Below are positions 7,711-14,037 of a stretch of 15,107 nt of DNA, piece by piece. Origin of the DNA: Deltaproteobacteria bacterium. Its GTDB lineage: Bacteria; Desulfobacterota; Syntrophia; Syntrophales; UBA2192. A model generated the notes under the pieces. The model had not been told where the DNA came from. It made no database searches and saw only the letters and a list, made by a program, of their open reading frames with translations. Position 1 is the stretch's first letter. Each line of letters opens with the position of its first letter. The position numbers and the translations under genes are program-made. The stretch is from contig JAPLJU010000133.1 of NCBI GenBank assembly GCA_026388445.1, forward strand, positions 1 to 15,107, read 5' to 3'.

Positions 7711-7850
7711 ACCGCATTTCCCGTTTTTCCTTCGACGGTGAGTGGACGCTCCCCGAACATGGAGGAGGCTTTGCCTGTGGCTTTTCTTTTCTGATGCTGT
7801 TAAGTTTGAAAGAAACAGGGAAGCCATCACCTTTCAGGAGGCAGAGGGTC

Positions 7851-8804
7851 ATGAAAAAAATCGAGATCAAAGAGGTGGGCTCTGTGGAGATCCTGTCTCT
7901 GCAGGATAACTATATCGAGATCACCGCCAGCGACAACAGTGACGTTGTCACGAGGGCAAAAGCCGTGAAAGACGGCGAGATCAAAAACTCTGTCCTGGCG
8001 GAGCATGGCTTTTCGGCCGTCGTGCGGATCTCATCAGGCGGGAAAAAGAGAACGCTCCTTTTTGATTTTGGATTCTCAAAGGATGGCGCGGCCTACAACG
8101 CCGATCTCCTCGGCATTGACCTGAAAGAGGTGGAGGTCATGGTTCTCTCCCACGGGCACAGCGATCACCTGGGCGGCCTGGAATCCCTCGTCGGGCGGAT
8201 CGGCAGAAAGGGGATTCCCCTCGTACTGCATCCCGCTGCCTTCAAACCGTCCCGATACTTGAAGTTCGGGGAAAAACGGCACTACTTTCCGGCTGTGACG
8301 AGAGCGAGGTTCGAGAAACTGGGCATTCGCCTCATCGAGACCAGGGCACCCTACTCCCTTCTCGGTGGCCAGGCGCTCTTCCTGGGCGAAGTCAGGAGGG
8401 AAACGGCCTTTGAAAAGGGCATGCCCATGGCTCATTTCGAGGATAAGGGGAGTGAGAAGTGGGATCCCATCGAGGAGGATTCCGCCCTCGTCATGAATCT
8501 AAAAGGCAAGGGGCTGATCGTTCTGTCCGGCTGTGCCCACTCGGGGATCATCAATACCGTTAAATTTGCCAGGGAGATTACGGGGATAGAGAAGATACAC
8601 GCCGTCATGGGCGGGTTTCATCTCGCCGGACCGACCTTCGAATCCATCATCGGCAAAACGGCAGATGCGTTGAAGAAGATCGATCCCGCCTATGTCATCC
8701 CCTGCCATTGCACGGGGAGGAAGGCCGTCATGGCCATCGAAAAGAAGATGCCCGATCAATTCCTTCTGAACATGGCGGGAACAAGGTTGACATTCCGTGC
8801 GTGA
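7851..8804 (+). CDS. Metallo-beta-lactamase-fold hydrolase, COG1237 / MJ0301-like
   Basis: A 317-residue cytosolic metal-dependent hydrolase. The metal-binding signature SHGHSDHLGG lies at 100-109 (ligands in HGHSDH 101-106), with further likely ligands His230 in SGCAHSG, His257 in MGGFHL and His286 in PCHCTG. The combination of GCAHSG, GGFHL and PCHCTG is typical of COG1237, a group that includes archaeal MJ0301, annotated as related to dihydropterin ribofuranosyl-aminobenzene phosphate synthase. The bacterial role is not settled. The start is the ATG at 7851, since AGGAGG at 7836-7841 sits nine bases before it; the frame is open upstream but without any family similarity. It is divergent from the ThyX-like gene across about 200 bases. 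No clear promoter of its own was found. Confidence 0.88.
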   Translation: MKKIEIKEVGSVEILSLQDNYIEITASDNSDVVTRAKAVKDGEIKNSVLAEHGFSAVVRISSGGKKRTLLFDFGFSKDGAAYNADLLGIDLKEVEVMVLSHGHSDHLGGLESLVGRIGRKGIPLVLHPAAFKPSRYLKFGEKRHYFPAVTRARFEKLGIRLIETRAPYSLLGGQALFLGEVRRETAFEKGMPMAHFEDKGSEKWDPIEEDSALVMNLKGKGLIVLSGCAHSGIINTVKFAREITGIEKIHAVMGGFHLAGPTFESIIGKTADALKKIDPAYVIPCHCTGRKAVMAIEKKMPDQFLLNMAGTRLTFRA

Positions 8805-8829
8805 TGGGATGCTCTCCAAGGAATCTGCG

Positions 8830-8864
8830 ACCCGGGGGATACAAAATTTTATTATTTCCCGGGT
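8830..8864. repeat. Inverted repeat upstream of the cdaA promoter
   Basis: ACCCGGG (8830-8836) and CCCGGGT (8858-8864) form a seven-base stem around a 21-base AT-rich centre that itself contains AAAATTTT. It lies between the end of the MBL-fold gene and the -35 box at 8883. There is no T-run after the stem, so an operator or a weak transcript-end hairpin are both possible. Confidence 0.4.
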
Positions 8865-8882
8865 GAAAATCGCATCTTTGTG

Positions 8883-8912
8883 TTGACAGATTATTTGACT
8901 TTTTCGTAAGAT
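8883..8912 (+). promoter_or_regulatory. Probable sigma70 promoter of the cdaA-cdaR fusion gene
   Basis: A perfect -35 TTGACA (8883-8888), an 18-base spacer and -10 TAAGAT (8907-8912). Transcription would start near 8919, leaving a leader of about 165 bases before the start codon at 9083. The surrounding DNA is AT-rich, in contrast to the genes on either side. Confidence 0.55.
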
Positions 8913-8917
8913 GTCGC

Positions 8918-9035
8918 AGGTTTTTTGTGAACCTTTTTTGATCGGAACGTCCTGACTTCTTTTCTCTTCCCGGGATGGGAATCCGATACCGGAGGACGGG
9001 TTGACGATCAGGGAAGCACCCCGGTCCTCCCATCC
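8918..9035 (+). promoter_or_regulatory. Structured leader of the cdaA-cdaR fusion gene
   Basis: Two structures follow the promoter. First, AGGTT (8918-8922) pairs with AACCT (8930-8934) and is followed by a run of six T to 8939: a small terminator-like hairpin right at the transcript start. Second, GGAGGAC (8991-8997) pairs with GTCCTCC (9024-9030); GGG/CCC can extend this inward, and GGATG/CATCC (8973-8977 with 9031-9035) outward. ATCCGAT occurs twice, at 8981-8987 and 9032-9038. The layout is that of an attenuator or other cis-acting RNA. It does not resemble the ydaO c-di-AMP riboswitch as I know it. Confidence 0.35.
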
Positions 9036-9082
9036 GATCACTCCCCCAGCCACTCGCACAATTTGCAGGCCGCGGAAAGGAG

Positions 9083-10558
9083 ATGACCAGCGAACTCATG
9101 CTCAATGACCTTCTCATGATTCCCCATAGCTTCCGGATCCAGGATCTCTTTGATATCCTGATCATTACGACGATTATTTACGGACTCCTGATCTGGTTCA
9201 GGGACACGGCCTCCCGGTTTGTTCTGGGCGGTATCAGTCTCATCGGGATCGTCTACATCCTGGCCCGTCAGTTTCAACTCTATCTCACAGCCGTCGTGCT
9301 TCAGGGTTTCTTTGCCATCATCCTTTTTGCCCTCGTCGTTATTTTTCAGGAGGAACTGAGGCGGTTTTTTGAGCGAATCGCCATCTGGGGAAGGCTCCAC
9401 AAAAAGGACCGCGTTTCCTCCCACTACGAGGAGGCGGAGATCATTGCGCAGACGGTGGTGAGTCTGGCCAAGAAGCGATTCGGCGCCCTCATCGTCCTTC
9501 AGGCCGAGGATCCTCTGGACCGGCACGTGACGGGCGGGAACACGCTCGAGGGAATTTTGAGTCAACCGCTCCTGGAGAGTATCTTTGATCCGCACTCCAT
9601 CGGTCATGATGGGGCGGTGATTATCGAGGATGGTCGTGTGGCCAAATTCAGCTGCCACCTGCCTCTTTCCACCAATGCGGAGAGATACGGAAACCTGGGA
9701 TTGCGCCACACCGCGGCCCTTGGGCTGACCGAACGGTCCGATGCCCTGTGCATCGTGGTCTCCGAGGAGCGGGGGACCATCTCGATCGCCCACAAGGAAC
9801 GGCTCGAGGTTCTCAAGAGCGCGGCCGAGCTCAAGGTGGTCCTGCAGCGATTCTACGGCGAGAGTACGCCGAGCCGGAAGAAGTCGAAACGAATTGTCAG
9901 GTGGTTCAGGAAAAATTCCCTGGAGAAGGGCGTGGCCATCTTCCTGGCCGTCCTCCTCTGGTTCCTCTTCGGTTACCAGAGGGAGTTTGTGCAGAGGGAC
10001 TTCATCGTTCCCATTGAATACCGCAACCTGGCGTCGGAGTGGGTCATTGAGGGACCGACGGTCACGGAGACCAAAGTGCTGCTCAAAGGCCCGGCGCAGG
10101 CCTTCAACCTGATCAACCCTGCCCACCTGAAGGTGTCCGTGGACCTCACAGGCATCCGAGAAGGTAAACAGGAGATAGAACTCTCAGCCGAGATGATTAA
10201 AACACCTTCCAGTATCGTGGTGCTCGATATCATCCCCAAGCGGATTTCAGTCTCCGCCTCGAGACTTCACGCGAAGATGGCGCCCGTGGAGATCAGGACG
10301 GACGGGGCCCTGGCCGCGGGCCTCGTTCTCCAGAAGATCGAAGTCAAGCCGGGGACGGTTCCCATCCTCGTTCCCCGCCGCCTGCGCAGCGTGGATATCC
10401 AGGTTCCGACGGAAACCATTGACTTGAGGCGAATCAGCGCGACCACGACGCTCACCCCCAAACTCCTGCCGCCCGCGGAAGTCTATTTCGAGGGCGGAAA
10501 AACGCCCGCCGTGGAAGTGGTCATCAGAGTGAAATCCCGATCGGCTGCCGCCCGTTGA
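9083..10558 (+). CDS. cdaA: Diadenylate cyclase CdaA fused to a YbbR/CdaR regulator domain
   Basis: A 491-residue membrane protein that joins two proteins usually encoded by neighbouring genes. Residues 23-88 carry three membrane helices. Residues about 115-260 are the DisA_N diadenylate cyclase domain that makes c-di-AMP from two ATP: HDGAVI with the DGA motif at 176-178, LGLRHTAALGLTE at 205-217, and VVSEERG at 225-231. A fourth hydrophobic helix (283-298) follows, then two YbbR-like beta domains (about 307-393 and 398-485), expected outside the membrane as in CdaR. The usual RHR motif reads RHT (208-210). AAGGAG directly abuts the ATG at 9083, an impossible spacing; the next ATG at 9098 is 15 bases away, so the start could be either, and five residues are uncertain. 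mutM follows after 106 bases. Confidence 0.93.
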   Translation: MTSELMLNDLLMIPHSFRIQDLFDILIITTIIYGLLIWFRDTASRFVLGGISLIGIVYILARQFQLYLTAVVLQGFFAIILFALVVIFQEELRRFFERIAIWGRLHKKDRVSSHYEEAEIIAQTVVSLAKKRFGALIVLQAEDPLDRHVTGGNTLEGILSQPLLESIFDPHSIGHDGAVIIEDGRVAKFSCHLPLSTNAERYGNLGLRHTAALGLTERSDALCIVVSEERGTISIAHKERLEVLKSAAELKVVLQRFYGESTPSRKKSKRIVRWFRKNSLEKGVAIFLAVLLWFLFGYQREFVQRDFIVPIEYRNLASEWVIEGPTVTETKVLLKGPAQAFNLINPAHLKVSVDLTGIREGKQEIELSAEMIKTPSSIVVLDIIPKRISVSASRLHAKMAPVEIRTDGALAAGLVLQKIEVKPGTVPILVPRRLRSVDIQVPTETIDLRRISATTTLTPKLLPPAEVYFEGGKTPAVEVVIRVKSRSAAAR

Positions 10559-10573
10559 AAAATTTTTGGGCTA

Positions 10574-10607
10574 GGGACGGGATAGGTTTATGTGACCGCT
10601 CCGTCCC
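10574..10607. repeat. Inverted repeat between cdaA and mutM
   Basis: GGGACGG (10574-10580) and CCGTCCC (10601-10607) form a perfect seven-base stem with a 20-base loop, 57 bases before the mutM start. No T-run follows, so it is not a standard terminator. It could be an operator or a processing hairpin. Confidence 0.35.
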
Positions 10608-10664
10608 CTGTCAACGGGTACCCGAAAAGATGAAAATTCCTTTCCTTCCATTCAGGACAAAACC

Positions 10665-11441
10665 ATGCCCGAATTGCCCGAAGTGGAAACCCTTTGCCGC
10701 CAGCTCCGGCAGGTCGTCGTGGGGACCCGGATTTTAAGAGGCCTGATCCTGGACGAGCGTCTGGGGAAAATGGAAGGCCTCGAGGGGAAGAGAGTTCTCG
10801 CCGTCATTCGCCGGGGGAAGGTCTTCCAGTTTCAGCTCGAGGGAGGCCTCTCACTTTTTTTCCAGCTTCGCATGACCGGCCGATTTCACTGGCAGGAGGG
10901 GGGTGACATCCCGCCGAGGGCCCGTTTTCTTCTTTCTTTTCCCCACGGGAGTCTGTTTCTCACCGATGTGAGGCGGCTGGCGACCCTCCGGTGTTCCCGC
11001 GGGGAAGACGGATTCCCCCGGGGGTGCGAGCCCCTCGATGGCCTCGATCACAGGCGAATCTTCGAGATCGCCAGGCAGCGCCGCCTTCCGGTGAAGAATT
11101 TTCTCATGGACCAGAAGGTGATCGCTGGGATCGGGAACATCTATGCAAGCGAGATCCTTTTCCGATCCCGAATCAGCCCTCTCCGCAGGTCTTCAAGTCT
11201 CACCCTTCACGAATGGAAAAAAATAGTCCGGGTGACACGGGAGATCCTCGACCGTGCGGTCCGCTGCAGGGGGACATCGATCTCCGACTGGAAAGACCTC
11301 TTTGGAAGAAAAGGAGAATATCAGAAACACCTCCGCGTTTACGGGCGCGCGGGGAAGGCCTGTCGTCGCTGCGGGGCTGCCGTTCGCAGAGGGGTCATGA
11401 GCGGCCGGGGGACCTTTTACTGCCCCGTCTGCCAGAAATGA
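10665..11441 (+). CDS. mutM: Formamidopyrimidine-DNA glycosylase (Fpg/MutM)
   Basis: A 258-residue base-excision repair enzyme that removes 8-oxoguanine and formamidopyrimidines and nicks the abasic site. The N-terminus is the diagnostic MPELPEVET, with catalytic Pro2 (after Met removal), Glu3 and Glu6; Lys52 in RRGKV is the conserved phosphate-contacting lysine. Met70 in QLRMTGRF and Arg104 in DVRRLATL are in the damage-recognition positions. The helix-two-turn-helix is DQKVIAGIGNIYASEILF (149-166). The C-terminal zinc finger has Cys233, Cys236, Cys253 and Cys256. The length is slightly below the usual 270. AGGA seven bases before the ATG is a good ribosome-binding site. Its place between a c-di-AMP synthase and a rubredoxin/flavodiiron remnant fits, but does not prove, a link with oxidative or DNA-damage stress. 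Confidence 0.97.
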   Translation: MPELPEVETLCRQLRQVVVGTRILRGLILDERLGKMEGLEGKRVLAVIRRGKVFQFQLEGGLSLFFQLRMTGRFHWQEGGDIPPRARFLLSFPHGSLFLTDVRRLATLRCSRGEDGFPRGCEPLDGLDHRRIFEIARQRRLPVKNFLMDQKVIAGIGNIYASEILFRSRISPLRRSSSLTLHEWKKIVRVTREILDRAVRCRGTSISDWKDLFGRKGEYQKHLRVYGRAGKACRRCGAAVRRGVMSGRGTFYCPVCQK

Positions 11442-11463
11442 TCATAGCGCTATTCAGAATCTC

Positions 11464-11492
11464 TTTACAAAAGTAGACGCAATTATTAAATT
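11464..11492 (+). promoter_or_regulatory. Possible promoter of the rubredoxin gene
   Basis: TTTACA (11464-11469), a 17-base spacer and TAAATT (11487-11492) lie in an AT-rich gap between mutM and rubredoxin. The -35 matches five of six consensus bases and the -10 four of six. Transcription would begin near 11499, about 80 bases before the rubredoxin start. Confidence 0.4.
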
Positions 11493-11581
11493 CTCCACGA
11501 GGGTTTAGGAATTCGCATTTCAGTCCGGATGTGTGATGAATAACGCGTTGAATCTCGTATCGAAAGAATAGGGAAATGAAG

Positions 11582-11743
11582 ATGAAAAAGTACGAATGCT
11601 CGGTCTGCGGTTACATCTACAACCCCGAAGAAGGAGACAAGGACGGTGGTATCCCCCCGGGGACATCATTCGAGAAACTTCCGGACGACTGGGTCTGCCC
11701 GATTTGCGGGGCGGCAAAGAGCGAGTTTCAACCCATTGATTAG
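11582..11743 (+). CDS. rub: Rubredoxin
   Basis: A complete 53-residue rubredoxin, a small one-iron electron carrier of the cytoplasm. The two iron-binding loops are CSVCGY (Cys6, Cys9) and CPICGA (Cys39, Cys42). The text between is classical: YIYNPEEGD, then GIPPGTSFEKLPDDWVCP. The start at 11582 is preferred over an ATG two codons upstream (11576), because AGGGA (11570-11574) is seven bases from the former and only one from the latter. It is followed after 20 bases by the start of a flavodiiron protein gene, the usual partner that takes electrons from rubredoxin to reduce oxygen or nitric oxide; here the partner is truncated. The rubredoxin itself looks intact and may serve other acceptors. 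Confidence 0.96.
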   Translation: MKKYECSVCGYIYNPEEGDKDGGIPPGTSFEKLPDDWVCPICGAAKSEFQPID

Positions 11744-11763
11744 GAACCAGGCGGAGATGGACC

Positions 11764-11943
11764 ATGCAGATTGAACTCAAGCCCGGGATTGACTGGGTCG
11801 GCGCCATCGACTGGAACGTGAGGGATTTTCACGGTTACAGCACCCGCAGAGGGACGACCTATAACGCCTACCTGGTCAGGGCTGAAAAGACCGCCCTCCT
11901 TTCAACTTCTATCTGGAGCCTCCTCTTCCCTGGTGACCCATAG
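11764..11943 (+). pseudogene. Flavodiiron protein (rubredoxin:oxygen oxidoreductase, FprA type), N-terminal remnant
   Basis: The open frame encodes 59 residues. The first 46 match the N-terminus of A-type flavodiiron proteins: IDWVGAIDWNVRDFHGYST, then RGTTYNAYLV, then EKTALL. Intact members have about 400 residues, with an MBL-like diiron domain followed by flavodoxin. After EKTALL, where DTV is usual, the sequence changes to an unrelated tail ending at TAG 11941-11943, and the rtcA start follows 23 bases later. None of the diiron ligands (HxExD and the later histidines) and no flavodoxin part exist in any frame nearby, so about 1 kb is missing and not merely frameshifted. GGAG seven bases before the ATG is intact. 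A real deletion in the genome or an assembly collapse are both possible. Confidence 0.8.
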
Positions 11944-11966
11944 AAAGCAGGGTGAGGAATGAACGA

Positions 11967-13022
11967 ATGATCGAGATCGACGGCTCTGTGCACTCGGGAA
12001 GCGGTACCCTTCTTCGCTACGCCGTATCCCTGGCCACGCTCATCGGAAAACCCATCCACATGAAACGCATCCGCGCGAAGCGGCAGAAGCCGGGTCTTCG
12101 GCCCCAGCACCTGCAGGCGCTGCGGGCCTGTGCAACCTTTTCGGGGGGTGGACTGGAGGGGGACCGTGTGGGCTCGCAGGAGATCCATTACGCCCCCGGT
12201 TCAAATCTCCGGGGGGGTGATTTCAAGCTCGATATCGGCACCGCCGGCTCCACGACCATGCTGGCCTTCACCCTTCTGCCTTTAGCTCTCCATGCCGAAA
12301 ACACTTGCCGTTTTTCCCTGACCGGAGGACTCTTCCAGGATTTCGCGCCGAGTGCATTCCACATGCAGAAGGTGCTCATTCCGCTTCTCAGGCGGATGGG
12401 GGCCGAGATCCGGATGGAGATCAAACGGCCGGGCTACGTGCCGAAAGGGGGCGGGGAGATTTTCCTTCAGGTCAAACCGCGAAGGGAACCCCTTGAGCCC
12501 CTCCGGATGCCGGAGCAGGGATCCCTGAAGAGGATCTCCGGCGTTTCTCTCTCCTCCCACCTCGAACGGGAGAAGGTGAGCGAGCGTATGGCCGGACGAT
12601 GCCGGGAACTTCTCGAGGAACTGGGCCTGGAGGCCGAGTTCGAAATCCTCCGTGACAGCGAAGCTCACCAGAAGGGGGCGGCCCTGATGCTTCTTGCGGA
12701 GACGGATCGCGGCTGTCTCATCGGTGCGGACCGGGCCGGGAAGCCGGGCCGGCGCTCCGAGATCATCGCGGAGTTCGTCGTCAGATCCCTTTTTGAAGAT
12801 CTCAGTACGGGTGCAACGGTGGACCGCCACCTTGCCGACCAAATCATCCTCTTTGCGGCGCTTGCCGACGGCGGTTCAACTTACCGGATTCCCTTCCTGA
12901 CAGACCACATCCGGTCCAATCTCTGGCTCGTCGAGAAAATTCTCGATGCCCGGACCAGTCTGGAAGACCGTATCCTCCATGTGGAAGGGGTTGCCTTTTC
13001 CGGGCGAAGAGATCATGCGTGA
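11967..13022 (+). CDS. rtcA: RNA 3'-terminal phosphate cyclase (RtcA family)
   Basis: A 351-residue member of the RtcA family, which uses ATP to turn an RNA 3'-phosphate into a 2',3'-cyclic phosphate through a covalent histidine-AMP. Family landmarks: IDGSVHSGSGTLLR (4-17), IRAKRQKPGLRPQHL (35-49), DIGTAGSTTML (89-99), TGGLFQDFAPS (119-129), PKGGGE (159-164), and the nucleophile region DRHLADQ with His288. The first glycine-rich motif is unusual: where GEGGGQ is usual, HSGSGT stands, so the glutamate known in E. coli as a metal ligand (Glu14) is replaced by serine. An upstream in-frame GTG at 11952 is possible, but the ATG at 11967 has AGGA eight bases before it and starts at the family's MIEIDGS. 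No rtcB ligase or rtcR regulator is in the window. The FAU-1-like gene follows after 15 bases. Confidence 0.9.
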   Translation: MIEIDGSVHSGSGTLLRYAVSLATLIGKPIHMKRIRAKRQKPGLRPQHLQALRACATFSGGGLEGDRVGSQEIHYAPGSNLRGGDFKLDIGTAGSTTMLAFTLLPLALHAENTCRFSLTGGLFQDFAPSAFHMQKVLIPLLRRMGAEIRMEIKRPGYVPKGGGEIFLQVKPRREPLEPLRMPEQGSLKRISGVSLSSHLEREKVSERMAGRCRELLEELGLEAEFEILRDSEAHQKGAALMLLAETDRGCLIGADRAGKPGRRSEIIAEFVVRSLFEDLSTGATVDRHLADQIILFAALADGGSTYRIPFLTDHIRSNLWLVEKILDARTSLEDRILHVEGVAFSGRRDHA

Positions 13023-13037
13023 GGATTCGGATTCAAC

Positions 13038-14018
13038 ATGGATCGTCCCGGGATAAAAATCAGAGGCATTTACACCACAGCCCTCACGAGACTTCTTCTG
13101 GAGGGAGGGTACCGGATTACCGATCCCTCGGATGCGGCGCGGGAGCGTTTTCCCTTCGATGTAAATGACGAGGGACTTCACGACATCCAGATCCGTGACA
13201 GGCCGGACCGGCAGGGGGTCACGCTTGTCGGGGAATGGGAACTGACACGGGAAATTGTGATCTTCCTTCTTCTGAGACTCCCCGACATGATCGTTTCGTC
13301 CTTTGAAACCCCCGTGAACTTCGGCGAGCAGGCGAAGGCAGCGGTGGAATTTCCCTCTGCCTCCAAGGCTCAACTTGATGTTGTCCGCTCCGGCGTCCTT
13401 CCCACGGTCAGGGGTCACCACCGGCTGCGGCTCATTGATCCCCGGGAGCTTGAAAGGCAGGAGGAATATCTCTCGCAAAGGCCGGGAGATTGCGATAGGG
13501 TTGGGACGGAGCTTTTCCGGGAGCTTGTCTTTCTGCCCCTGGCCCGTGAAAGCCTAGCGCGTATCGAACATGTGCGCGTTAACGGCAAGGTGATCAATTT
13601 GGGCGAGGGGTCCCTGGCGGCGGCCGATGCCGCAAATCAGCGGGTCGTTGTCCGGAGGTTTTTCCGCGGAGGCCGTTACGACGGGCTTGACCTCCCGATC
13701 GAAGAGGGGGATTATGCCCTCACGGAATGCCGCGAGGGGGACCTGTTTGTCCGGCACACCTATTATTCCCGGATGGGCGTTTCGAAAGGCATCTACGTGA
13801 ATATCAATACACCGGTTGAGCTCTACCCCTGGGGTGTCCGTTACGTCGATCTTGAAGTTGACGTTATCCGCCGGGCCGGTGAGGATCCCTTTGTGGTTGA
13901 TCGTGAGAAGCTGCGGAAGATCACCGTGGAGGGGTTCATCTCGCCTGCCCTGGAAGAGCGGGCCGCGCAGGTCGCGGCGCAAATGCTCGATCTTCTGAAG
14001 GAGAGGCAGGAAAAGTAA
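13038..14018 (+). CDS. FAU-1-like RNA-binding protein/probable ribonuclease with DUF402 domain
   Basis: A 326-residue protein that resembles archaeal FAU-1, an AU-rich-RNA binding protein annotated as a probable ribonuclease with an RNase E/G-like N-terminus. N-terminal half: IRGIYTTALTRLLLEGGY (8-25) and the S1-like start QIRDRPDRQGVTLVGE. Middle: IEHVRVNGKVINLGEGS (176-192). The C-terminal DUF402 domain (about 205-295) is very clear: YDGLDLPIEEGDY, KGIYVNINTPVELYPWG (250-266), RYVDLEVDV and VDREKL. DUF402 also occurs in nucleoside-phosphate phosphatases, so catalytic activity is not certain. GAGGA overlapping the rtcA stop is 12 bases before the ATG, rather far. It is probably cotranscribed with rtcA and the downstream nuclease, which points to RNA maturation or repair. 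Confidence 0.82.
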   Translation: MDRPGIKIRGIYTTALTRLLLEGGYRITDPSDAARERFPFDVNDEGLHDIQIRDRPDRQGVTLVGEWELTREIVIFLLLRLPDMIVSSFETPVNFGEQAKAAVEFPSASKAQLDVVRSGVLPTVRGHHRLRLIDPRELERQEEYLSQRPGDCDRVGTELFRELVFLPLARESLARIEHVRVNGKVINLGEGSLAAADAANQRVVVRRFFRGGRYDGLDLPIEEGDYALTECREGDLFVRHTYYSRMGVSKGIYVNINTPVELYPWGVRYVDLEVDVIRRAGEDPFVVDREKLRKITVEGFISPALEERAAQVAAQMLDLLKERQEK

Positions 14019-14037
14019 AAATCGAATCAATCACGTC

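Noticed and set aside
7695..7850. N-terminal extension of the MBL-fold protein
   Set aside because: The frame is open, but AGGAGG nine bases before 7851 and the start of family similarity both favour the shorter protein.
12193..12215. tRNA T-arm-like GGTTCAAATC with a GC stem
   Set aside because: It lies inside rtcA coding sequence, and no acceptor, D-arm or anticodon arm fits around it.
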